Numbered from the stretch's first letter, positions 1 to 12,400 are shown. The stretch is 64,000 bases of DNA from Oreocharis arfaki (GCA_013398015.1 VZRR01013429.1:23917-87916), one strand, 5' to 3'. Notes: generated from the sequence alone by a model not told the origin. Made by a program: numbers and translations.

Positions 1-1265
1 TTAATGCTGGTGGAAGGTCCTTTCCTAACAGGTTTTCCTTTAAGGGGAAGATGATTCCCTATAAAGAAGGTGATGATGTTTGTTCTTTGGAGATCTGTTT
101 TCTCAGCAGCCCCTATAACCCCATTCACAAGTGACCTGTGGACTTTATTTATATCGGGGATGGGTATAAAGGGTTTTCCTTTTGGATGACTTGTTTTTAA
201 AAGGAATGTAAGGCTTCACTCCATATTGTGCATAAATATGGTGGCTATTTTGGGAGGCAGACTGACAGTATGGGAAGGGGGGGCTGTTCTTGGGAATGCT
301 GACCCCCTCCCTTTGGAAAGTCCTGACTTAGGTGTCTGGGGCATTCTGCTAGTTGTCTGCCAGTTTGCAGCATCCAGTTTATCGGGATTGTCTCTACTAA
401 CCAGAAATCCTTGTTCATTCTGGAGCTGCTTTTTAGGGCTTCTCTTTTTGTTTCCTGGACAAGGAGTAATTTGAGGTGCAAATACTGGAGCTCAGTGATT
501 TTTGTCACTGCTCTTTTGTGGAACAGGTGGCTGCTGGTAAAACCCAGAGGGAAAAAGGATATTTGATGCTTTTGAGACCTGATCACCAAACAGCTCTCCC
601 CTGGCACATATGGAGGCTGGAATCTGTGTGATCCATGCACAGAGTCCTGCCTGAATACTGTGCTGGCCTCTGATGGGAGCTGGGTGCTGCCCACCCTGCC
701 GGGCTGTGCCTGGGCATTTCCAGTGGGCATTGCAAACCAGGGCAGTGGCCAGCTGGGAAACTGCTGGGGAAAGTGCTTTTAAACAGGTGCTCCCACACTG
801 CAGCTGAGCTTTTCCTTTCTGAAGCCTGCACAACCCCAGCCCAACCACCAGCTCCTGGCTGGAGGGTCACTGCCTGATGTTTAGCGATAGTTATGACTGG
901 ATTTTATTTCTCCAGTGTTACAAGGAGGAAAGAATTGGATTTGAGGACTGACTAAACTCTTTCAGCTGTTCTCTCTGTGCTGGTTGAGGCAAGAGACATC
1001 CTGACTGCTGTTATTTTTTGTTGGCAAGAAGCAGTGAAAGGTGTGAGCAGCTCAAGGATGCTGTGTCCATGTCCTGCCATTACCTCTGGGGTTGCTCTTT
1101 GCTGGGCCAGATTTTGCTTTTGCAATCAAAGCTAAAAGCAGAGATGACAGCAATGGTTTCCAAAGGCCATTGTGCACTTTTCTCTACTTCCCACTGACAA
1201 CATTTTGCAGGGGAGCAGAGCACTGATGTCCCAGATCAATAAACTGCATTTGTGTGTGTCACGGG
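1..1265 (+). other. WBP2: Probable 3' UTR tail of WBP2
   Basis: No convincing coding frame is seen here. The stretch ends in a canonical AATAAA at 1238-1243 followed by a TG-rich run (1249-1259) that would serve as a downstream cleavage element, so it looks like the end of a plus-strand transcript. In vertebrates the gene immediately upstream of UNC13D and in the same orientation is WBP2 (established synteny), which makes its 3' UTR the best guess. The WBP2 coding region, including its Pro/Tyr-rich C-terminus, is not in the window. The assignment rests on synteny and the poly(A) signal, not on protein similarity. Confidence 0.5.
1238..1243 (+). promoter_or_regulatory. Poly(A) signal AATAAA (probably WBP2)
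   Basis: Canonical hexamer on the plus strand, with a GT-rich element starting about 6 bases downstream. It would end the transcript that enters from the left edge. Confidence 0.6.
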
Positions 1266-3149
1266 ACAGGAATCGGCTTCTCCACCACGTCCCCCTCCAT
1301 CAGCGGGGGAGGAGATGCTTTTAAGCTGTTTGCCCAAGGTGAGCCAATGGGAAAAGGCTGGATAAAGCCAAGGCTGAGGCTGGCAGGGCTGGGTAAGCAC
1401 CTCTGAGCATCTCTGACAGCAAAGGGAATGGGCATTCTAACCAGATGTGAGGTGAAGAGGTGGCTCCAGTGCCAAACTGGGGAGTGCACAAGAAGGGGTC
1501 CTGAAGGTTCCTTGGGGCATCCAGTTCCTGGGGACAGTTACCAGAGCCCTCCTGACAGGGGAGAGAGCAGAAGTGTAACAAGCAGCTTTTTTCAGACCTC
1601 AGGGGACAAGGCTGAAAAATCTCAGGAGTGGATTTCAGCTTTTTGGTGTCTCACTGTATCTCTGGATTTTTATTATGTAGATTAACTTGGCATCCTCCTA
1701 CCCCTGGCAACTCAGTGGTTTTATGCTGTGCAGCAGCCCCTCTTGGCCCCAGTCCTGTGATAATGGCTTTATCCAGGATGCCTGGCCCAGATAAAGAAAA
1801 TCTGCTCCCCACATCAACCCCTGCCCGTGCTCTCAGCCCTTTTTCCATCTCCTGGTCCCACAACCCCAGGGAACCCCTTTTGCCATTATAACCTGCTCTT
1901 ACAGAGTTCCAGGGCAAAGGGAAGTTGTGTCTCTCCTAAACTAACGTGCCTCAATTGAAGGACTGGATGAGTGCAAGGCTGGGAGGGCCTGGCTGCCTGC
2001 CCTCATCCTCTGGCAGGGATGCTGCTGCCAGCATCCTCCTGCAGCCCTGCTTGGGGCCAGCGTGCTGCGGGGCTCTGCCCTGGTGGACTCTGATCCCTTC
2101 CCTGATATTAAGGAGACAAACTTTCCAGTGCAGTTTCCATGGTCGTGGTTTCCTGTCTGGATTCAGCACATTTTCCTGAGTGCCTGCACAGTACCACTGA
2201 TCCCAGCATGGAGCCTCTGCCGCCTGTGCTGCATCTGAAGCATTTTTTAATGGCTTTCGGACCATCCCGGGGCCAGAAGGAGGCTGGGAACACAAACCCT
2301 CCCCTTGCTGGGAGTCAGTGCCCTGCCGCACAGGGCCTCTGGCTGCTCAGCAGCCCCGGCAGGGACACCAAAGCGCAGCAGTGACACTGAGCAGGGGCTG
2401 GTGGCCTCGTCCTTCCCCGGGCTGTGGGTCCGGCCGCGGAGCAGCAAGTGCCGGTGCAGCTCAGCAGCTCCTCCAAAGCCCAGACCGCTCTCAGCTCCGC
2501 CTGTGGGCGCCACAGACAGCCAGGAGCAAACCGGCTCTTCCCCTGGCCATCTCCTGATGCCCAGCCAAGCCTTCCCCCACCCAGTTTGTTATCAGTGAGA
2601 GCATCCTGATAGGGATCTGCGAGGGGAGGGCACCGCTGCCGGTCTGTGACAGGCAGCTGCCCGGCAAGTTGCAATCAGATAAAGTGTTTACAAGAATGAA
2701 AGCTGACGGTAAAGAACGAGTTTTCAAGTTCATTTTTTTGCTGCTTTTTCTCTCAGTAGCCAGCTCTTTCTGGACAGCCTGTTTGGGAGAAAGGTCACAG
2801 GCCCTTTCTCAGTGCTGTTCTTGGCTCTTTGCTGCGTCTGTTCTCAGCCCAACCTTGTGAAACGCTCCTGGGTGTTGCAAGGACTTCTCGCCCTGCAGCT
2901 TTTGCAAAGGGGTTCAAATCCCCTCCGTCCCCCGGGGCTGAATACACCCCCTGCCCTCTGCAAGGTCCTGTCTGTGCTCTCAGGGCACGATGGATCCCAA
3001 AGACACAGCAGAGCCCAGATCCTTCCTGTTGCCTCCACCAAGCCTCTCCATCGCCCCTTCCCCTGCTGGGCTTGGCCTCCTCAGGACTGTTTCTCTCCAC
3101 TTGCTCCCAATTCCTTGCTCATAAGCGCTAGCAGGGGCTGGGTGTGACA
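1266..3149. other. Intergenic region upstream of UNC13D
   Basis: About 1.9 kb with no supported gene. The left half is ordinary unique sequence. From about 2300 it becomes GC-rich with scattered CpG. Three GATA-type motifs cluster at 2588-2682. Open frames on both strands here have no recognisable protein content and reflect high GC. Confidence 0.6.
2588..2682. promoter_or_regulatory. Cluster of three GATA-type motifs
   Basis: GTTATCAG (2588-2595, reverse of CTGATAAC), CTGATAGG (2607-2614) and AGATAA (2677-2682) lie within 95 bases, about 0.7-0.8 kb upstream of the UNC13D start codon. GATA factors drive many blood-cell genes and Munc13-4 is mainly a haematopoietic protein. The motifs are seen; their use as an enhancer is inference. 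Confidence 0.3.
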
Positions 3150-3389
3150 CCTTCCTTTTGCCCCCAGCCCACGTGTAGCACGCAGTCCCCATGGCCGAGG
3201 GCGTGCTGGGAAGCAGGGCCGGGGCGCCTGCGTCCCCGGGGTGCTCTGGAAGGAGCCCCGAGCACGTTTCCGCTGTGCCGAAATGGCCACGCCGTGATAA
3301 GGGCTGTGGTTTCCTCCTCTGAGCGAGCGGGGGAGGCCGCAGTTCCAGGCAGAGCTGCAGCCCTGCCCCACGCTCAGCCTCCCCCCGAG
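3150..3389 (+). promoter_or_regulatory. UNC13D: Proximal promoter / 5' UTR of UNC13D
   Basis: GC- and CpG-rich sequence directly before the start codon. No TATA box is evident. A composite of GATA (TGATAAGG, 3295-3302), RUNX (TGTGGT, 3305-3310) and ETS-like (TTTCCTC, 3310-3316) motifs lies about 75-95 bases before the ATG, a combination typical of blood-cell promoters. The transcription start cannot be placed from sequence alone, so the boundary between promoter and 5' UTR is unknown. Confidence 0.45.
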
Positions 3390-3446
3390 ATGGATCCTGC
3401 TGGCGAGAGCCCCCCGGGCACCCTCCCGGGGGAGGAGAGCCCCGAG
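3390..3446 (+). CDS. UNC13D: UNC13D exon 1 (residues 1-19)
   Basis: Starts MDPAGESPPG and ends GEESPE before the donor gtaggt. Its end aligns with the end of mammalian exon 1, but mammals have about 39 residues there including a basic run that is not seen here. The frame stays open upstream to 3144, so a longer N-terminus is possible. Confidence 0.65.
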
Positions 3447-6400
3447 GTAGGTGGCTCTGAGCCCGGGGGGCTGGGGGGAGTGTTCGGGGTGCGATGGCAG
3501 CAGGGACGGTCAGGGTGGCTGTGCCCAGGGGGCGCGGGGGGCAGCGCTGGGTGCTGAGGCTGTAAAAGGGCAATGAGAGGAAAGGGACCGAGGCCGTGTC
3601 CTGGGTGTGACGCTTTGCCAGGATGACCAAGGGATGGGGGTACCACACCCGTGTAAATGTGCGCCCCAGGGAGAGTATGGGGTCAGCTGCGGCTCCGTGC
3701 CCCCGCTGAGGGTCCCCTCTTAGCTTGGCTACGGCTTCCCAGCCCCTCCCAGCCCATCTGGGCTCTCTGCTGCCGGCAGCTCCCCCCCACAAAGCCCTGC
3801 TCTAGGCCATCCCCACCCGACCCACTTCCTCTGTGTCCCTGTGTCTGTCCCATGAGACGGGACCCACAGCTCTGCTGAGCACGGGGGCACAGTCCCCCGT
3901 GGGATGGTCTGTCCTGGGGGTGTCCCCCACTCAGGGACTTGTCCTCCCTCCCAAGCGCCCCTGTCCCTGCAGCCCCCGCTGCTGCAGCTGCTGAGGTGGG
4001 CTGATGCTGGTGGCTGTATCCAGACCTGGATTTGAGCAGCACTCCTGGATTTGGGCTGGGCTCTAGGCCTGGGGATTAGCAGCGGTAAACACGTCCTGGT
4101 GGCTCAGCTCAGCTTTAGCTTAACCAGTCCCGTGTGCACATGGGAGCACGGAGCAGATCCCGCAGCTGCCGTGCCCGGGGGCAGAAGGGAACAGCAGGGA
4201 GCTGCCCCCAAAACCAGCAGGGATTCCTCCCCCTGCCCTCCTGTGCTGCTCCACTGCTGGGCAAGGAGCAGATGCTCGTGTCTTGCTGATAAACAACAGC
4301 AGCAGAGAAATAAAGTCTTTTTTCTGTCCCCTCTGCACTTGCAGCCTTGCAGTGGGGCAGCGCTGACTGTGAGGATGCTGAAGGATTTGGGATAGGGCCA
4401 TGCCCCCCGTGCCTTGGCACAGGCAGGACAGTGCCAGCAGCAGCAGAAGGTGCATGGAACCCGGGTGGGGGCATGCTGGGACCCTCCTGAGTGCAACAGG
4501 TCCCCCTTCCACAGGGGCTGCTGAGCCACCAGAGCCCCCAGCACCCAGCAGTGGGGACAAGAAGGGGTGTGGAGGCAGGTGGGAGAGAAGCAGCTCAAGG
4601 GTTAAGCTCGCTGGGGCTGGAAGGGTTGAATTTAGTCCAGATGGCTGGGGGATTATGCCAGCCCTGGATCTGCCATAAGCAAATGTTAATGTTCAAGCTC
4701 GAGGTTGGTTTATTTTTTTCTGTTAGGGGTATCCTAAGGTCACTTTGGGGCCTAGGCTGACCCACAGGTAGGACTTGTCCGTCCATCCATCCGTCCGTCC
4801 CCACCAGCCCTGGATGAGCGGGTGCTGGGACCATGCTCTGCAATTGCCCCTCAGCCCAGAAAAGCCCAAACTCGTTTTGAAAACTTCTGTTACATTTTTT
4901 GGTGTCACCCCGTTGTACTCCCAGAGGCTCCAGTGCCGGGGCCAGTGACAGATGACACAGGGACACTGGTCCCCTTCCTCTGGTGGTGTCACCGCTCGGA
5001 TTTAATTCTTGTTTGGGAAGTCAGTGCTGTTGCTGGTCATCCTTCACGTGCAGAAGGAGCAGTGCACCCTTGCGGCTTTCAGAGATCTGTAGCAGTGCAC
5101 CAAATCCTGATGGCTTTTGGCATCTCCTTGCCCAGCCTGGAGCTCCTCACTGTGCTCTGGCCCCCTGCCCTGTGCCTCAGCTGCTATGCCCTCCAGCCTG
5201 GTGCTGCTGGAGTGAGCGGCTCTGGGAGGTGAGAGGTGGGGGGTTGGCTTTTAAAGCCTCCTGGGGTCACCCCAAGCTGCTGTCGCCACCCTCGCAGCCC
5301 CCTCCTCAATTAATGGGGCTGGGGGGAAGCCCCCCGTGCTGCCCTGCTCATGGGTGATGGGGGACGTGGTCCCTCGGCCGTGGGGTGTCTGTGGGGTGTC
5401 ACAGCACCCTTTGGGACATCCCACCCTCATGTGCTGTGGGTGATGACACCCCGTCCTGGCTGCCTGCCCTGTCCAGCCATGATTTGCTCCTCAAACCACA
5501 CTCGTGACGGGAAACCTCTCTGCTTCTCTTCTCTCCCCAGATGGATCTGTCCCACCGGTTCTCCAAGGAAGAGGTATGAGCGTGGCCCCACTGTGGTGGC
5601 CCTTGGTGGCGCTGGAGGGGGTGGCAGTGCCGCAGGGGCCTGGGGACGTGGCTCAGCTCCTGGAGACGCTCCCCAGGGACAGCCGGTGGTGGGCGGGCAG
5701 GGCTGGGTGCAGGGGTGGCAGGGCCTGGCATGGAGCTCAGGGAGCTGTGAGGAGGAAATCCTGCTGTTCCTGGGGGATGCACAGAGCACGTCTCCCCTGG
5801 CTGTCCCCACACGAGGTGCCAGCACTGTCCCCCCACAGCTGGCCCTGCTCTACGAGGAGGTTCTCTACACCATCCGGCACCGCCTGGGCAAGCCCGAGCA
5901 GCAGCACGTGGGGGACTCCCAGGAGCTCTACTCCTACGTGCAGAAGGTGCGTCCCCTCCTGACAGGGTCCTCAAAACCTGTCCCCTGACACGTCCATCCT
6001 CCCAGCTACAGGAGATGCTGGGGCTCTGTTATGCCCCAGGCTCACTCAGTGGGTTTTGAAAGGGGCTTTGATTTACTCTGGGGGTTCACAGGAGACCACA
6101 GAACTCTCAGGAGGCTGAATAACAAACTTTTATTGCAAACTTGAGAATATTAAAGATGAATGAGGTTGGGCTTTCCATGTGCCAGGGGCTTGGNNNNNNN
6201 NNNNNNNNNNNNNNNNNNNNNNNNNNNNNNNNNNNNNNNNNNNNNNNNNNNNNNNNNNNNNNNNNNNNNNNNNNNNNNNNNNNNNNNNNNNNNNNNNNNN
6301 NNNNNNNNNNNNNNNNNNNTTTCTCTCTGGTTGTTTGGAGCCAATAATCATTCCTCTGGCCCCTACAGGGTCACTCAGAAGGAGCTTTTAATAAGCACCA

Positions 6401-9400
6401 TAAGAGATGTAGCAGCATCCGTCTGGAGGGCTGGGAGCAGCCTGTGGCTGGGAAATGTCAGCCCGGGGGAGAAGTGTTTATCTTAGGCTGGGGATGGTGG
6501 GAAGAAGGCTCTCCCTCAAGAGCTTTCAGCTGGTCCCCAGCCTTCCTGCTGGGCTCTTTGCTGCTCTCCTCTCCTCTTGGGCTGCAGCTGGCTCCCAGGG
6601 AGCACGGGGAAGCCCCTGGCTGCTCTCCAGCCCCTGTTAACAGGGCAGCATCAATCACCAGGCCTGATATCCACACAGGCTTTCGGCATGGAGGCAGACG
6701 AGCACAGTGTCATCATGCAGCAGGTCATGGAGCTGGAGGTACTGTGTCCCCAGTAGGCAGCAGGGGTGGTGCTGGGGGGCTGCAGTGCCTCTGAGCCCCT
6801 GTGTTTGGGATTTGGGGTGCCCTGGGGTTGTCACTGCTTGGGTGGGAGCTGATGGCGTAGTCCTGCTTGAGCCCCATCCTTTCTTGCAGGGTTGTTCCCT
6901 CCTGGCGGGGTTGGTGACCCCACACGTTAACAGCTATTTTTTCATTTTTCCAGAGCCCCATTTACTGCCTGAAAGCCACTGTGAAGGAAGCCAAGGGGAT
7001 TTTGGGTAAAGATGTCAGCGGTAAGTGGAGACGGGTGGGTGTCCCGTGGGAAGAGGGGCAGCTGCTGCTCCCGAGTGGAATTCCCACACCTCTGCCCTTG
7101 CAGGGCTCAGTGACCCCTACTGCCTGCTGGGCATCGAGGCCAGGAGCCAGGAACCAGCCCACCCTGACCACAAGAGGAGGATGAAGGCTGTGGTCAAAGA
7201 CCTCATCCCCGAAGACCAAGTCCATCGCACCCAAGTCATAAGCCAGACCCTGAGCCCGGTGTGGAACGAGACGTTCATCCTGTAATCTGCCCCCACCCCT
7301 TGGCTCTGCTCTCTGGGGGGATGCAGGGGGTGGCCAGGGCTCTTGGGTGTGGTTGGGGTGTTCACCACTGAGATGTAACTCGAGTAACAGCATCCCCTGG
7401 TACCTTGCAGGGAGTTTAAAGACGTGGAGACAGCCAGCTTCCACCTGGACATGTGGTAAGTGACAACACCCCAGTGACCCCGAGACCCTGCCCCGAAGGG
7501 TTCTGCCCCCTGGGAGAATCCCTGGGGTGTTCCTTTGATCTGCACCTTCTCAAAGGCCCAGAAGCCAGCTGGGGACCCCTTTCCCCATCACTTTCTGTGG
7601 AGCAGTGCTCAGTGCAGGATGTGACCTGTGCCAGCAGAGAAAGCCCAGGCTGGCTGTGCCCAGGCCGGGCTGGTTTTAATTTATGGAGAGAAGTGCTTGC
7701 AAATTTGGGCTGGGTTTGGGGGTGGCCTCAATCCTGACACTTCCCTGCTCCTGTGCTTTCCTTTCTCCTCCGTCATTGCAACTCCCTGCTCTGTTTTTCC
7801 ATCACCTGGATCTCCCTCTTTCCCCGTGGTGGGTTTTGCCTCCCACCCTCGCAGGGACTCTGACGTGGTGGAGTCGATGCGGCACAAGCTGGGAGAGCTG
7901 ACCGACCTCCATGGCCTCAAAAGGTTGGTGCTGGTGTGGCCCCAGGGCTGCTGAAGAAAGAGGGGGTGGAAAATGCTTATTTTCCTGCTGGATTTTAAAA
8001 ATCGCGTTTGGAAGGAAGGAAGGAAGGAGGGAAGGAGGGAGGGCGGCAGGGTTGTGTCACCCTTCTCCACCCTGAACACGGCCAGGGCACAGCTGCAGGA
8101 CACCTTCCCACCCCCTCCTTTGTCTGTGCCTTTCAGGATCTTCAAAGACGCTCGCAAAGACAAAGGGCAGGACGATTTCCTGGGGAACGTGGTGGTGCGC
8201 CTGAAGGTGGGTGCATCCCCTCCTCCAAGGACTCCCCAGGTGCCAGATAAACCTCCCGGGATCTGGGCAGCATCCCAGCCCTGTGGCAGCACCCAGCACA
8301 CTCCAGATCCCGTCTCAGAGCCACAAAGTGATGTCAGGTCCCTCCCTGTGCCACAGTTGTTCCAACACTCTCAGTCACTGCGCTGCCTGTATATTTAATC
8401 CAGTGCAGAATCTTCCTGCCCCATGAGCGCAGTGGGATGAAGATCCCCTGGTCTCTGAATAAGATCCTTCTCCTGGGAAGGCGGCCCAGGGCTTCCCCTT
8501 TGTCCCTCTGTGCCCTCAGGACCTGCACTGCTGGAATGACCATTGGTACCAGCTGGAGCCACGGACAGAGACTTATCCCGACCGGGGACACTGTCACCTG
8601 CAGTTCCTGCTGACTCACAAGAAGGTGGGATGGGATGGGGAAAGGGCTCCTTTCCCACTGCCTGGGCAGGATGGGGCAGCTGCCTGTCCATTGGAGCTTG
8701 TCTCGGGGGCACAGGTGGCTGCCCCAAGGGCAGAGGTGCCAGCACCAGGGTCTGCATGTGCTGGACCCTCCCTTGGGCTCTGTGCCAGCACGGGGACCCT
8801 GCTCCTGCTGCACCTGCAGCCCTTGGCTCTCCAGCCCCACTTTTCGGGTGCCGTGTCCCCACTGTGGCAGCGTCCCTGTGTGTCCAGGCAGGTGATGGTT
8901 CTCTCTGCCTTGTGTCTTTCCAGAGGGCCACCACGAGCAGCCGGACACAGCCGAGCTACACCGTCCACCGCCACCTCCTGCAGCAGCTGGTGTCCTACGA
9001 GATCCTCCAGCACCAGGTACCACCAGAGCTGCTACCAGCACCAGAAGCAGCCCTCCAGCAGCTGGGCTGGGGACACTCTGTGATGGGAGTGAGGGTTAGG
9101 GTGATGCCTGGCATCCTTCCGGGGCTCCCGCTCCTGCAGATACACCCCACCATGGTGCCTGTCCCCCTCCTCCCTCATCCTGTCTTGCTCCAGGACACAT
9201 TTTGCCCCCCTTTCCCCCCTGGCAGGCCGGCAGTACCTCCTGGGACGGGGAGCTGAGCAGCCACGCCAGCACCGTGCTGTACCTGCACGCCACACAGAAG
9301 GACCTCTCCGACTTCCACCAGGACATGGCGTGAGTACCCCATGCCCAGGGAGTCCCAGTGCAGCACCTGGGGGGTCAAGGGCCCCAAAGCCTTCCCAAGG

Positions 9401-12400
9401 ACTGTCTGGCCATAGCTGGTCTGTCCCATGAGCTCAGGTGTTGCCCCCAGGACACCCCTGTGACCCCAGCTGTGACTGTGGCTGGCCCCTGGGTGCCCCC
9501 CAGCCCCCGGGGGCTCAGCCCAGCCCTCCCTCCTCCCCAGGCAGTGGCTGGCCTACAGCAAACTCTACCAGAGCCTGGAGTTCAACAGCAGCTGCCTCCT
9601 CCACCAGATCACCAGCATCGAGTACCGGTGGGTGCAGGAGCGCCTGAGGCCAGAGCAGGTGAGGGGGCTCCAGCACCACGTGTGGGGCAGAGATCAGGGG
9701 AAGGTGCCCCGGGCACCCAGCCCTGAGCTTCTCCTCCTAGGAGCTCCTGGGGCTGCTTCACTCCCAGTGTTCCAGGAAGGGCAGGAGATTGTGGGGTACA
9801 GGGGTACCAAGGTGTCTGCAGGGCATTTCCCAGTGGTTTGTTCCCCCTCTCTATGGAGAACCCCTTACCCTCTGCACTGACATCCCCCTCCTCTATCCCT
9901 GCCATCAGGTCAATCACAACCCCCTGAAAAACTCAAATATGACCCAATTCCTGCTTCTCCCAGCCTATTTTCCCAAAGCATCCCTGCACCCTCCTGAGAC
10001 ACTGAATTTTCCATGCATAGCAATGAGGTTTAAGCACAGAGCTCGGTTCAGTCCCTCCAGGGAGAAGCTACCAGAGACATCAGGGGTTTTTCCCGTCCCT
10101 GGGGCAGGCTGGAAAGGAGTGGGAGCACCAACTCCCTTCGCCGTGGTGCCGTGGTCCTGCCAGCCTCTGCCTGTCACTGGGGAGGACAGTGCATGTTTCC
10201 TTTCTTCTCCCCAGAAAGCAGAGCTGGCCGAGTCCTTCCAGTCCTTGCTGACCTACGGGGTCTCCCTCATCCGTAGGTTCCGCATCATTTTCCCCCTCTC
10301 TGTCCCGAGGTCCACGGAGAGGCTCCAGTCCCTGCTCCGGTGAGTTGGGCGCTGGTGCCGGCTGCGTGCGGGGTCCTGTGGCTTGGCCACTGTGATGGAC
10401 GAGCCCCTGAGCTTGAGCAAAACTCAGCGTGAGCCCTTCCTCCCCCCATCTAGGCTGCTGTGACACTTGTCCTGTCCCATCCCTCAGCCTGGGCTCCCTG
10501 GGGGGAGTGTTGCTGGAAGGGATGGTCTCCTTGGGCAGGGTCTCTGAGGGGAGAGGTGTTTGTTTCCGATGGCAGCTGCTGGGTTTCACTCGAGGTTCTC
10601 ACTTTGCAGGGTCCTGGTTCAGATGTGCAAAACAAAAGCTTTCCGTGAGCTGTGCACACCCAGCCCTGACCTCCCCCAGATGGTCTCCACAGCTCTGAAG
10701 GTACTGGGGGTCTCACCCACCTCAACCCCAGCAGGGAGGGACCCTGTGGGCTTCTCTTCCCTTCCACCCCCTGCCCAATGCCCACAGCCCAGCAAATCCA
10801 CACAGATTACCTTGGCTTGGGAAATACCCACCCCTCTTCAACCTGGTGGCCCCAGCCTGTGGTTCCCACTACAGGTCCTTACCCCACCCAGGGGACAGGG
10901 AGAGTAAAGGGGGTGACAGAGCTGGCTTTGCCCCTCCTGCTTCCCTGCCATCCCACCAGCACTCCTCTCTTGCAGTCAGGCACCACGGAGTGGTTTCACA
11001 TGCAGAAGCAGCACCTCAAGCCCATGGTTAAGGTCAGTTCCCATCTTTGTCTCTGACACAATAAAGTCACCTCAAAATGTCTGAGCATCCAAAACAAACT
11101 GTTCCTTCCTTTGCAGAGCATAGAGGAGAATAGCAAAGCCTTGTCCAAGCTCCTCCTGGAGGTGATAGAAGATCTCAAGCAGTGCCAAAAGATCTGGAAT
11201 AAATTGTTCATCACGTAGGTTTCAGTGCTTGGTCTTGCCCCCATACACCTTCCCTGGGGTCAAGAGTGACAGGGCACTTTGATGCCTCATTCCTTGGCCC
11301 TTGGGCTCCACAGCGGGGATCTTTGGTCCCATCTCTGCCCTTTAGAGCTGTTCTATCCTCACCTAGGACATGGCCTGGCAGGGTTTGCTGGGCTGGCTTT
11401 GCTGGGCTGGGGTTGGCAGGCTCCTGACTCCATGTTTCTCTCTTGCAGCAACCTGAAGCTGAATATCTTCTCCATTGCCTACCTGGAGCTGGAGAGCCTG
11501 GTGAGCAAGCCTGGGCTGCTCTGCCCTCCGGAGACTAAGGTCTAAAGCCAGGCTGAGCTTTTTGGCCACCCTTCAGGTGGCAACCGCTTGTTGCAAGCCT
11601 GAAAAGGGAACAAGGGAAACTCCCCCTCTTCCTGTGTGCCCATAGAGTGATAATGGTGACTATTTGATCCAGCAAATCTCCTGAAATGCCACCCAAAAGG
11701 AAGAGGAGTCCCCTGAGCTGCCCCTCGCTCCAGAAGGAGCCTTCCTGGCTGGACCTCACTGTGTCCCCCCTGCCCTTGCTCCCGTCCAGGTCGCGGAGCA
11801 TGTCCAGGAGCAGCTGCACAAGGTGGACAGCAGCATGTCCAGACCCACGGCCGAGAGCCTCTTTGACCTCTACAGGAAACTGCAGGAGCTCTATCAGATG
11901 AAGGACTCCCTCCCACAGAGGTATCCAAACCTGAGAGAGGAGAGGTGCCAAAGGGAGGGATCAAGCAGTTAACTGAGAGGATCTCCAGATCCTTCCCACT
12001 CAGCTACACCATTAATTGCACCCCAGGCAGAGCAGGCTGGTGGTGTCTGGGGTCAACGGGAGCATCACCAGGAGGGTTTTGGGTTCATCTCTGAGTGGGA
12101 TTGGTGTGAGAGCAGGAGGGGTGATGTGAGAGAAGGAGGGGTGATGTGAGAGAAGGAGGGGTGATGTGAGAGAAGGAGGGGTGATGGCCCCGTGCCGCTG
12201 CTGTGCGGTTGGAGAAGCCGGTGACTTCATCCCTAGGGATGGACCTCTGGCTCTGAGCGATTTCCACCAGTGGTTTGAGGAAGCTTTGCCCCTGTGGCTG
12301 CAGAAGGCCTACACCACCACGCTGGAGAGGGCTCAGAGAGCCATCCAGATGGACCAGGTAACATGGGGAGGAGAAGTCTCTCTCCTCCCTTTGGGGACCC

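Noticed and set aside
2980..3792. Minus-strand open frame of 270 codons across UNC13D exon 1
   Set aside because: Composition is Pro/Arg/Gly-rich as expected of GC-rich DNA read in the wrong frame. It overlaps a supported exon, has no recognisable domain, and no splice or promoter support.
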